Source: Anthoceros angustus
Taxonomy: Eukaryota; Streptophyta; Anthocerotopsida; Anthocerotales; Anthocerotaceae
Reading direction: 5' to 3'
DNA length: 64,000 nucleotides
Assembly: GCA_010909165.1 (NCBI GenBank)
Contig: MU008166.1
Coordinates: forward strand, 744,001-808,000
Shown here piece by piece: positions 22,515 through 30,969 of the stretch. Position 1 is the first letter of the stretch. Each line of letters begins with the position of its first letter. A program made the translations under genes and the position numbers. The notes under the pieces are model-generated. The model was not told the DNA's origin. It did no database searches and saw only the letters and a list, made by a program, of their open reading frames with translations.

Positions 22515-23488
22515 AGAACAGACGCTGTTCTTATCATTACTTGCAAGGATGCAGTCGTCCACATAGAGGGCGAGGATTACCAAAGCATCCCCGGAACGGA
22601 GGATATAAACGTTACCGTCGGAGGGGCACTTCGTGAAACCGAGGGCGAGGAGTGTCTCGTCCATGAGGGCATTCCAATTCTTGGCCGACTGTTTGAGGCC
22701 ATAGAGACTGCCGAGGAGGAGGCACACCAAGTCCTCCTTGCCCTTGACTTTGTAGCCTTCTGGTTGGCGCATGTAAATCTCCTCTTCGAGACGGCCATAA
22801 AGGAAGGCGGTTTTGACGTCTAGCTGAACCACCTCCCAATCGTGATAGGCAGCAAGAGCAAGTATAACACGAAGGGAACTGATCTGGACGACGGGTGAAA
22901 GAGATTATTTGCGTCGTAGTTTGCGCCTGGTCGTTGTGTGTAGCCTTGGGCCACAAGCCGGGCCTTGTAGCGGTCGATGGTGCCGTCGGCGTTGTACTTG
23001 ATCTTGAAGGTCCATTTACTGCCTACAGCGGAGCGACCTGGAGGCAACTCACAGAGGCGCCAAGTGTTGTTATCTATGAGGGATTGGAACTCATCGTCGA
23101 CCGCCTTCTTCCACTGGGCAGCTTGAGGTCCTGAGAGGGCTGCAGTTAAAGTGGTGGGCTCTACGATGTCCGGGGTGGACACGAGTGCCTGAGTATAAGA
23201 GGGGGCGATGGAAAGACTTTTGAAATGTTCCAAGTTCTCCATAGCTTTCCTGTTGAGGGTACGCACTCGGGTAGAGCGCCGTAGGACAGGAGATGGGTTC
23301 GCCGGAGAAAGAGGGCGAGGGACCTCATCATCAGAGGAAGGAAAGAAGATATCCAGGCCCAAATCCTCGTCACCGCCAGGTTGTGGCAACTGATACCATA
23401 TTGGAATGTGAAAGCCCCCCTTCACCCCCTTTAAACCCGAATAACGGTTCATAAGGGGGCCGGCTTGGGAACACCCGTCTTGCACCAT
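22515..23488 (-). pseudogene. Copia polyprotein, reverse transcriptase N-terminal part
   Basis: The upstream frame reads WKKAVDDEFQSLIDNNTWRL and VGSKWTFKIKYNADGTIDRY, the N-terminal landmark of Copia reverse transcriptase. After a frameshift near 22860 it continues LDVKTAFLYGRLEEEIYMRQ with the motif A aspartate, then GLKQSAKNWN and LYVDDCILASND, which carries the catalytic YVDD. The frame stops at the 13.4-kb insertion and resumes at 9126. The upstream part (FFPSSDDEVPRPLSPANPSP) is the usual linker after integrase, but integrase itself is missing. Confidence 0.85.
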
Positions 23489-23720
23489 TTTGGATCAAAT
23501 TTTGCGCTGAAATTGTGAATGGAGGGAATAATGATGATAGCTTGGATAATTAGGAAATTGAGTAGCAAAATGTGGGGCACCTTGTTTCCAATGCCTAGGA
23601 GCAAGTGGTAAATTGTTGTCTTCACGCCGAACGTGTATAGGGCAGCCGGGGTTCGGGCAGCGGCAATCCGCAATAAAGTCTAATAAATTCGTAGGAGGAT
23701 CATTTTGTTGATATGAACTA
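23489..23720. other. Copia interior, no domain recognised
   Basis: The stretch lies between the reverse transcriptase linker and the MITE. By position it should be gag, protease or integrase, but only short open frames remain. Confidence 0.3.
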
Positions 23721-24258
23721 CAGTCGGCCCCCCCTAATTGGGAATTCTATAAATGGGATTCCTCTCTAAATGGGACCTCCCATCCTACTCCCTTTAGTTT
23801 ACAATGTAATAAATGGGACATTTCCCTAAATGATAATTGGGACCTTTTGAAACATACATTCATGTTAGTTTCACCTCCCTAAATAAGATTTCTAATTTTT
23901 TACTAATTTTTTTTTTAAAAAAAAGAAAAAAGAATCCATTATTTGAAAGCACAATAGACTTTTAGGTGTGATTGAAGACTCTTCAGCTAAGCTTTTTCCT
24001 TTATGATAGATAGAGGTTTTTTGATGCTGCTTAGAGAGAGTGCTAGCTTTCAAACAACTATATAAAGAACTGGTAAAAGTTATTTTTAGTGAAACCTATC
24101 AATCAAAATTTAAATTTTCTTTTTTGGGGTATTTTTTGATTTTTTTAAAGTTTATAACATTTTTATTATTTTTAAATAAGGAAAATACAATCGGGACACT
24201 TCCCTTAATGGGACCTCTAAAGGCATTCCGACCCAGTCCCAATTAGGGGGGTGGAATG
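23721..24258. mobile_element. MITE with Tc1/mariner (pogo/Tigger)-like ends
   Basis: The left end is CAGTCGGCCCCCCCTAATTG and the right end is the inverted CATTCCACCCCCCTAATTGG, sharing CCCCCCTAATTGGGA. TA dinucleotides flank it at 23719-23720 and 24259-24260, the target duplication of Tc1/mariner elements. The 538-bp interior is AT-rich and has no frame for a transposase, so it is non-autonomous. It lies inside the Copia element and is therefore younger than it. Confidence 0.75.
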
Positions 24259-24905
24259 TAGGTCGATAAAAACAGAGAACATCTGGTGGCGGCAGATGGT
24301 TAATCCATTGAGAGGCCCTAGAATTGCTCCCATAAATGTTTGTGGAAGCCCGCGCTCTAGATAAATGCCTGTTGCGTCTGCGTGTAGATGCGCTCTTGCG
24401 TCTTGCCATTATAAGTGGATAATGAGGCAAAAGTGCTGAAGGAGGAGAGAGCAATAATGCCCTCCCCATCTAAAGAGTGCATTTTTAAAGGTGGAGAGCG
24501 TAGCTCTACAAATCTAAACCTAGGGAGATAGTAGCAGATACTGACGCTAGGTTCTAAAATGTTTTAAGTTAATTCTTCTAAAGAGAAAAATTAATATAAT
24601 TAAAAACTTAGCCTACCTAATAAAAGGATTTAGCCTAAAGAGCACTTAATTATCCTGTGTGTAGGGAGCTAAGGTCTATGTCAAGGTTAGTATGTGTGCG
24701 TGGACATAGTCTTAGGCGAGTAATGCAACGTAAGTTGTCATAATTGCCTTGATTCGGTGCGTTCGAATCCATCAGCGAGCCAATGAAGGTTGTCAATGGC
24801 TTCCAGCCATAGCGGGACGTAGAGATCGCGTTTGGTCCACCATCGGCCAAGGTATAAGAGTAATCTTATCCTAGCCATTATCCTAGCCATGAGATCAAAT
24901 GACAT
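24259..24905 (-). pseudogene. Copia gag-like remnant
   Basis: Between the MITE and the primer site, minus-strand frames (24738-24947, 24650-24850) read RDLYVPLWLEAIDNLHWLAD and similar. The position directly after the 5' LTR is that of gag, but no zinc knuckle is seen and the frames are broken. The assignment rests on position. Confidence 0.35.
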
Positions 24906-24917
24906 GCTTTGATACCA
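24906..24917 (-). other. Copia primer-binding site (tRNA-Met type)
   Basis: On the minus strand TGGTATCAAAGC follows the 5' LTR directly. It differs at one base from the canonical plant Copia primer site TGGTATCAGAGC, which pairs with initiator tRNA-Met. Confidence 0.8.
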
Positions 24918-25077
24918 TATTGGAATGTGAGCAAAAGATGTGATCAAGAGAGAGGGAACTGATGTAAAAGGAAAGATAAAGATATCTGAGGTACATAGTC
25001 ACTTATATAGTTTCCCACCAAGCGGTGTGACTTTTCATTAGGGGCTTTCCCCACATATTAGGATGTATATTCTAATA
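24918..25077 (-). repeat. Copia 5' LTR
   Basis: This is the right-hand LTR of the minus-strand element, matching 7972-8137 over its full length with a few small differences. The primer site abuts its inner end and the CTCAC duplication its outer end. Confidence 0.85.
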
Positions 25078-25082
25078 CTCAC
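25078..25082 (+). other. Target-site duplication CTCAC, right copy
   Basis: This is the exact partner of the CTCAC at 7967-7971, next to the right LTR of the Copia element. Confidence 0.85.
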
Positions 25083-25199
25083 GTCCTCTCGACAACTCTG
25101 TGAGGTAGTCTGGTGATGGCTGTCCTCTCGACAACTCTGTTAGGTAGTCTGGTGATGGCTGTCCTCTCGACAACTCTGTTAGGTAGTCTGGTGATGGCT
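25083..25199 (-). repeat. Three tandem 39-bp units in the F-box/kelch-like relic
   Basis: The 39-bp unit GTCCTCTCGACAACTCTGTK, followed by AGGTAGTCTGGTGATGGCT, occurs three times. On the minus strand it encodes a 13-residue unit, either VVERTAITRLPNR or GQPSPDYLTELSR depending on frame. Confidence 0.85.
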
Positions 25200-25437
25200 G
25201 TCCATTCCTCAGCCTCAAGATCGAATCGCCTCTACAAATACTGCAGGTTACTATGCTCGAGGGATGAACATCTGCACGCTGGAAGAGGCAGTACAATGTT
25301 CCTTCACTCTGTTAGGCAGTCTGGTGATGGCTGTCCATTCCTCAGCCTCAAGATCGAATCGCCTCTACAAATACTGCAGGTTACTATGCTCGAGGGACGA
25401 ACATCTGCACGCTGGAAGAGGCAGTACAATGTTCCTT
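25174..25437 (-). repeat. Two tandem 133-bp units
   Basis: Segments 25174-25306 and 25307-25437 are near-identical, both running from CTCTGTTAGG through CATTCCTCAGCCTCAAGATC to ACAATGTTCCTTC. The duplication copies the kelch-like segment and shifts the frame. Confidence 0.85.
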
Positions 25438-25789
25438 CCGCGCAAGATCTCATCACGCTCAGAATGTGTTGTAACGAGTCTGCCAGTTTAGGCCATGCAG
25501 CACACGTGATCCAGGATACCAACCTCCGACTGAAAATAGATAACTTCTCCCCCCTGGAAAAGCAAACCAAAGTACTGTATTCTTCGAGGTCTGCAGATTG
25601 AACCATCTTCACCACTATTGGCCATGAATAACCGAGAGGTAAGGCAGGAAGCTGTGTTCCTTCCCTGGACAACGGGTTGAGCACCAGAATATGAAGGTTG
25701 CCTCCTATTCTTACACCCCAATTCTACGCGTACAAGGGTGGCATTGGACAAACGAGGTAAGACATCAAAACATCCCCATTCAATTCCCT

Positions 25790-26404
25790 CCAGTCCGTGC
25801 TCGCCACCGCCATCCTCCCAGCCTCTCTCCACGTCGTTGCCAAGTCAGCCAGACGAGAAAGCACAAGTGCTTCAAAAAACATCACAGCCAGACTACTTCC
25901 CACATAAGACCTTTGTAGATATGGTTTCCAGACTCTTCCCTCTCCAGTCTCCACGGGGAGATAGGGAACGAGCAGACGAAACGACAAAAACAAAAAAACC
26001 GTTCCAGCAATTGATGCTTTGGCGCTTTGCTTCTTGGTGTGGGATTCCTCATGTCATACTGGAGTCTGGAGGCAATCCGCTTGTATCTTCCACTCATCGG
26101 AGAAATATCACACAAGATATACACGCACGCCTGAGGCCACTCGACGTCTCCTGAAGCTGAAGAGCATCGGGAAAGCATTTTTAAAAAGCCTGACAGCACT
26201 CCTCACCTTCGGACAGGCTGCTTGCTTTCTACTGCCGCCACAATCTGGTTCCTAGCGGTAGGGCATAGTGCGAAGTTTACTCCTGGCTGTGTCGAGGTGC
26301 ATTCGCTTGCAACTCATTCGAGGCTCCTGAGATTGCGAGAGGTCTGTTTTAGAATTTGTACCACCGAGGCCGAGGAAATCTCGTGGCCCAAAGGGCTTGA
26401 CGCT
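25790..26404 (+). promoter_or_regulatory. 5' flank and leader of ankyrin-like gene 1, shared with dispersed repeats
   Basis: The sequence directly upstream of the start codon is present in five more copies in the retroelement array (37.4, 38.8, 50.5, 58.3 and 62.6 kb), and in shorter form upstream of the paralog at 30.6-30.97 kb. Shared landmarks include CACAAGTGCTTC, GTATCTTCCACTCATC, GAGGCCACTCG, CGAGGCTCCT and CCCAAAGGGCTTGACGC next to the ATG. It probably contains the promoter and 5' UTR. A clear TATA box was not assigned. Confidence 0.65.
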
Positions 26405-29400
26405 ATGGGCAATGTTTGTGGCCGATGCCTTCCCTGCTGGCCATTCTTCAGGCAGGAGGCCCAGCACCAGCAGCAGCCCGTGCGGATCGAGGAACGGAGC
26501 GGCGAGGACCAGGAGCCGCGGGTGCGGATCGAGGAAGGGAGCGGCGCCGACCAGCAGCCGCGGGTTAGGATCGAGGAACCGAGCGGCGAGGACCAGCAGC
26601 CGCAGGTGCGGATCGAGGAAGGGAGCGGCGCCGACCAGCAGCCGCGGGTTCGGATCGAGGAACCGAGCGGCGAGGACCAGCAGCCGCGGGTTCGGATCGA
26701 GGAAGGGAGCGGCGCCGACCAGCAGCCGCGGGTGCGGATCGAGGAACCGATCGGCGAGGACCAGCAGCCGCGGGTTCGGATCGAGGAAGGGAGCGGCGCC
26801 AACCAGCAGCCGCGGGTGCGGATCGAGGAACCGAGCGGCGAGGTCCAGCAGCCGTGGGTTCGGATCGAGGAACCGGGCGGCGAGGACCAGCAGCCGCGGG
26901 TTCGGATCGAGGAAGGGAGCGGCGAGGACCAGCAGCCGCGGGTTCGGAACGAGGAACCGAGCGGCGAGGACCACGAGCCGCGGCTGCGGATCGAGGAAGG
27001 GATCGGCGAGGACCATCAGCCGCCGGATCTGATTGAGGAACGGAGCTTTGAGGTCCAGCAGAGGCCGCTGGTGAGCGGGGAAGGGAGCGGCAGCAGCACA
27101 GTCGGCACAGACGCTGCGCCACGCCATTTTGCTACCTCTCAGAAGCTGAGATTCAGGTTCAAGATCCGGGGAAGGGATTTCAGCTTGGAGCTGCCTGCAG
27201 AATGCACGCAGGTGGAATCCGGGGATCACAAGCTGGCCGTGTTCGAGGGCGGGGAGTTCGATCAGCAGCTGGTGGATTTGCTGCGGTTGGAGAATCCGGA
27301 ACTGTGCTTCGTGCCGATCTTGGAGAAGAGGCGGCTGGTGGTAGGAGACTGCGTCCCGGCGGAGCCCAGGCCGTACAGCGTTGCGAGCGACCTCATCCTA
27401 CAGGTGGCCAGCGGACAGGCGCGGTTCGGGCTGGAGCAGAGATGGATGTTGCACATCCCAGGGATGCTGTACGTGTACCGGGAGCGGAGGAAGCAGTTCT
27501 GCCCCGATATGGATGTCACGGATCGCGAGGCGGCTTTGGCTGCGGACAGAGAGCTGCAGGGTCCGGGGAGCGCGGCTCTGGTGTACTATGATCTACCGAT
27601 GCTGCTAGCGCTGGAGGAGATGGCGGAGTCGGATGATCCGGGAGACATCGACAGGAAGTGCCGAGAGATGGTGAAAGCCGGCGCTGCGCGCACTGTGGTC
27701 GGGCTCTTTGCGTGGGATCCTGCGAGGCCGGGGGAGTTTGACGGGACTGTGAAGGTGTATGAAAGGGATTCAGATACGAGATCGGGGTTGGGAGAGGAAG
27801 CCAGGGATCCGCATTGGGATGTTGTGGTGAAAGAGTATTATCGGCCGAGATTCTTCGAGCTGGACGGCTTGCATGCAGGCATGCGGCTATACATGCCGAA
27901 GGCAGCGGGGTACGCCTGGCCGCAGGCGACGACCGGGGTCGGCAGCTGGGACACGCCCATCGATGCTTGCTGCGACGTCCGAGATCCGGAGGGAGTGAAG
28001 GAAGCCATCAATTTCCTGGAATCGCTGGATATGATGGACAGCAACGGGCGGCTTTGCATGGTGGAGGCCGCGAAAGTGGGCGACAAGACCCTTCTTGATT
28101 ATATGCTCCGGCACGGCGCATCACTCGACGATAAAGGTAAGCACATTTGTGATGGAGTAGTTTCTTGTTCTTGGAGGTGATGGTGACAGTGCCTACTTGC
28201 TTTCGCTTTTTCACGACAGTGGCTACTTGCTTTTTTCTGACCCGATGGTGACATTAGAAGAAGAAGACGGAGAATATATTTTAGTCTTGTCATGGGACTA
28301 GATACTTAACAACTTGTACAATGGTGTGCCCAACTTACTTCCATCAAGGCTATCCACTCCCTTTAGGCACCCCATCTAAGTACCACTCGAAATGCAGGAT
28401 GCTTAATAACGACATTCTTATAATTTGGAAAAACCTGGATACGTGATACCTGCATGTAACATTTTCTTGTCATATGACTTGGTACCTCACAACTTACACC
28501 ATGGTGTGCCTAAGCTACTTCCACCAAGGCCATCCACTCCCTTTAGGCACCCCATGTAGGTACCGATAGAAGTGCAGGATGCTTATAAACAAGGCGTTCT
28601 TAAAATCATCTAACATTTTCACGACCCCAGAGGGTGACACTGGAGGGTGATGGAGTGTTGTTGGAATGATGACAGACGGAAAGGGTGTATCTCCTTACCT
28701 GGCAGCCAGGGCGCACCAGCGTGCGGAGGCGTGTGAATGGCTGGAAGAGCGTGGGTGTGTGCTGAGCAATCCGCAGACGGAGTTGGATGAGGCGATACGA
28801 AGTCGAAAAACAAGAGTAGTGGAGTACCTTCTGCTGGCAGGGGAATCGGAGAAGTTCGCTGTGAGTAAAATCTTTCTTTCTTCCCGTGCAAAAATTTGCT
28901 CTGCAGTCCCGCTTGTGGTTGCAAGGGCATTTCGATGAATTTATTCGTGCTCAGAACATGCCTCGAATGTTTCGATAGGCGGGAGAGCAAGGTAGCTGGA
29001 GTACAGCGTCTCTCTCTCTATCTTTGCGGACTGCACAGAGAGTGAGGAATGAGGACGCAGTGAAAATGCTGGAGGACAAGTGTTGCAATCCAGCGAACAT
29101 CAGGCGGTTGTTAAACAAAGCGAAGGCTGAAGAGACAAGGCAGACTGCAGTGAGCTGGAGGCCGCAATCGCTGCCACTGTGCCTGTCTATGGCCATCAAG
29201 GTGGCCAACGTGAAGCTTGTCAAATCTCTACTGGCCCAAGGCTGCATGCCCACGGTACAGGATTACTACCAAGCCGTGGCCTCCGACCTTTCCGGATCCA
29301 TTCTCCAACTCCTTCGGTGTACTCAGTCACTGACCGACGACGAAGAGCTGGCTCTCAGGGAGCACGTGGCCCAGGGGAAAAGCTCTCCCGTTGCTGGAGC

Positions 29401-29416
29401 CTCCCCTGCTGTGTGA
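26405..29416 (+). CDS. Ankyrin-like protein 1 with acylation-type N-terminus and 14-residue repeats
   Basis: The model is exon 1 26405-28136, exon 2 28676-28860 and exon 3 29039-29416, 764 residues. The donors are AAAG/GTAAGC and GCT/GTGAGT; the acceptors are GACAG/ACGG and CACAG/AGAG. The ATG at 26405 gives MGNVCGRCLPCW: glycine 2 and cysteines 5, 8 and 11 suit N-myristoylation plus palmitoylation, hence membrane attachment (inferred). Residues 26-221 are fourteen 14-residue acidic repeats. A middle region of about 300 residues (FKIRGRDFSLELPAEC to GVGSWDTPIDACCDV) matches no domain I know. The C-terminal part has ankyrin-like helices: MVEAAKVGDKTLLDYMLRHG, GKGVSPYLAARAHQRAEACE and LCLSMAIKVANVKLVKSLLA. 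The exon 1-2 join falls inside one repeat (SLDDKDGKG), which supports the splice. The function is unknown. Confidence 0.82.
26480..27067 (+). repeat. Fourteen in-frame 42-bp units in ankyrin-like gene 1
   Basis: The consensus is VRIEE(P/G)SG(E/A)DQQPR. Units 2-8 alternate between a GSGADQQ and a PSGEDQQ form, implying expansion as 84-bp pairs. The last three units decay (VRNEE, LRIEE, DLIEE). Because the unit is a multiple of three, the opposite strand and other frames are also open, but those are shadows. Confidence 0.92.
28286..28617 (+). repeat. Two diverged 180-bp units in intron 1
   Basis: The units start at CTTGTCATGGGAC (28286) and CTTGTCATATGAC (28466) and share CCATCCACTCCCTTTAGGCA-type sequence. 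They account for the length difference between intron 1 here (539 bp) and in the paralog (160 bp). Confidence 0.75.
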
Positions 29417-29814
29417 ATGCCTATTGAGACGAGATATCTCATCTCCATCAGACAGAGAGGACTGTGTAGATTGTGGAGAGGATTTCCCAGGCACATACAT
29501 TCATTGATGGAAGCTCGTCTTTCAAACGTGGTACATTTTTATCTTTATCGATGTCCTAAAGCGTCGTGCAATTGATTCAACGCCACCATTTCGGAATCTG
29601 GGTCTGCCTGCAACCAACAGCTTAGATTAGTGGACAACTCAGCCGTCTCTCCAAGGTTCGGTAGCTGCATCCAACTAGGTTGTATCCTTTCTGTCCATGG
29701 TTAGCTGCCTCTGTAAGAAGTAATACGGATCTAGATACCTCTTGCAGCGGCCAAAGACTGTGTGCCTCAAGTAGTAGGTGTTTGCGGACCAGATTAGGGA
29801 AGGGCTGTGCTGCT
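29417..29814. other. 3' flank of ankyrin-like gene 1
   Basis: After the stop, the first 150 bp resemble the 3' flank of the paralog (CATTGATGG... CTTTCAAAC), so they are probably 3' UTR. No further feature was seen. Confidence 0.4.
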
Positions 29815-30085
29815 TAGCCGGCCGTACCAGCTGGCCTGGTGGAGATGTAAGTGTCGATCTCTTTATTCACTCTTGAGATTCCAAAATCAAAGATAGCTTT
29901 GCGCTGAAATTGTCATCGAGTAAGATGTTGCTGGGTTTGACGTAATCTGGGTAATCTTACCAAAGAGAGAGAGATCAGGTTTCATTCTTCACGTACTCGA
30001 ACACAAGGATCTGAAGTAAATTGTGGCTGCCACGTTTTAGGAAGATGTGCAAATTGGAGCAATAAACAAGTCCCCAGGTTTGCAG
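29815..30085 (-). pseudogene. Receptor-like kinase fragment
   Basis: Minus-strand reading gives ILVFEYVKNET, then VKPSNILLDDNFSAKL, and after a one-base shift DFGISRVNKEIDTYISTRPA. These are kinase subdomains V, VIb (without the preceding HRD) and VII with the DFG motif, in correct order. Family members are membrane receptors with an intracellular Ser/Thr kinase. The rest of the kinase is missing or too decayed to read, a stop follows KNET and a frameshift precedes DFG, so this is a relic. Confidence 0.7.
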
Positions 30086-30337
30086 GTAGCGATGAATCGA
30101 ATGGGATAAATGCGAAACTCCTGCAGCAACAAGTATTTGGCGGATCAGTACAGGGTTGCCTCTATTGCAAGCTAGCTGCTTACATGTTGAGTTTGAAAGT
30201 ACAGAAGCATGGCGAGAGCTACTGGTCGTTCAAAGGAGCACCTGAATTCTGTATGCAGTCGATTGATTTCTTGGCATGTTCCTAACACTGCGTCACAATT
30301 CGGAATTGTTGTTGCTGTTGCTGAGGTTGTTGTTCTT
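30086..30337. other. Intergenic, possible further kinase relic
   Basis: The segment CCAGGTTTGCAGGTAGCGAT near 30075 has a similar counterpart near 63390, next to the third ankyrin paralog. Both may be remnants of a kinase gene linked to this family. Nothing else is recognised. Confidence 0.3.
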
Positions 30338-30408
30338 GTCGTCGTTGCAGATGGTAAGGATCCCCGCCTGTGAGCCCGGTAACCAGGGCTCGATCCCGGC
30401 TACGGCAG
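30338..30408 (+). tRNA. tRNA-like pseudogene or SINE head (tRNA-Asp-like)
   Basis: The 71-bp segment resembles a plant tRNA-Asp. The ends GTCGTCG and CTACGGC pair at six of seven positions, TGGTAAG matches the D-loop, CCCGCCTGT the anticodon arm, and GCTCGATCC the T-loop. The anticodon position reads GTG rather than GTC, and neither the T-stem nor the anticodon stem pairs well. It is most likely a decayed tRNA or a tRNA-derived repeat head. Confidence 0.4.
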
Positions 30409-30599
30409 TGATACGATGGAAGCACTGAAGAACAATAGCGTATAGGCAGCTTTTTCCACCCGATGCAGCATGTTTGTAGCATGCTCAGATTAACATATCG
30501 TGGTGAGGTTTAAGAGCTGCTGTGTGTACAGGCTTCAGAAAGCGTCTTGGCTCGTACCTGTGGCTGTGCTCCCAGTTCTTGGGCCCGCTTCCCATTTAC

Positions 30600-30969
30600 T
30601 GTTATGGCCGTCTTCCACTCATCTGACAAATATCACACAAGACATATACGCACGCCTTAGGCGACTCGACTTCTCCTGAAGCTGAAGAGGCATCGGGAAA
30701 GCATTTCTGAGAAGCCTGAGGGTATGCAACGGGATACAGTGCTATGCCTAGGAAAGGCTACTTGTTCTCTACTGCGACCATAATGTCGTTCCCCTAGCGG
30801 TAAGGCATAGGTTTCCAAAGGACACGTGCAAAGTTTACTCCCGGCTGTGTCGAGCTGCATTCGCTTGAACCTCTTTCGAGGGTCCTCCAATTGCCAGAAG
30901 CCTGTCTTTCTGCCGAGCATTTGTACCATCAAGGCCAAGGAAAGTTCGTGTCCCAAAGGGCTTGACGCC
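30600..30969 (+). promoter_or_regulatory. 5' flank and leader of ankyrin-like gene 2
   Basis: From CGTCTTCCACTCATC to CCCAAAGGGCTTGACGCC this matches the flank of gene 1, with the same block order. It contains an insertion near 30720-30800 relative to the retroelement copies. Confidence 0.6.

Larger units (their letters stand above)
7972..25077 (-). mobile_element. Ty1/Copia LTR retrotransposon with nested insertions
   Basis: One minus-strand element is bounded by LTRs of 160-166 bp (7972-8137 and 24918-25077) and flanked on both sides by CTCAC. The 5' LTR is the right-hand one and is followed by a TGGTATCAAAGC primer site; the 3' LTR is the left-hand one and is preceded by a GTCTGAGGGGGAA polypurine tract. 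The order gag-like remnant, reverse transcriptase, RNase H is that of Ty1/Copia. Removing a 13.4-kb insert (9127-22514) and a 538-bp MITE (23721-24258) leaves only about 3.2 kb, short of the usual 4.5-5 kb. No protease or integrase was recognised, so the element is also internally deleted. Confidence 0.88.
25083..25832 (-). pseudogene. F-box/kelch-like gene, 5' part, cut off by the Copia insertion
   Basis: Minus-strand frames read GGEVIYFQSEVGILDHVCCM, then a segment with CAEGTLYCLFQRADV, then, in another frame, RFDLEAEEWTAITRLPNRV. The last is the 'aspartate...W...LP' pattern of kelch or F-box-associated blades. Frameshifts separate these segments. The reading runs into the Copia right end, and the remaining part lies at 7688-7971. 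Tandem duplications of 133 bp and 39 bp disturb the frame just before the break. The family call is from motif resemblance only; no F-box was identified. The right limit is uncertain. Confidence 0.5.

Noticed and set aside
26252-27229. Minus-strand 325-codon frame and two others opposite the 14-residue repeat
   Set aside because: A 42-bp repeat without stops keeps all frames open. The plus frame alone has an ATG start, splice sites and a paralog.
30338-30408. A functional tRNA gene
   Set aside because: The T-stem and anticodon stem do not pair properly and the anticodon is changed, so only a tRNA-like relic is reported.
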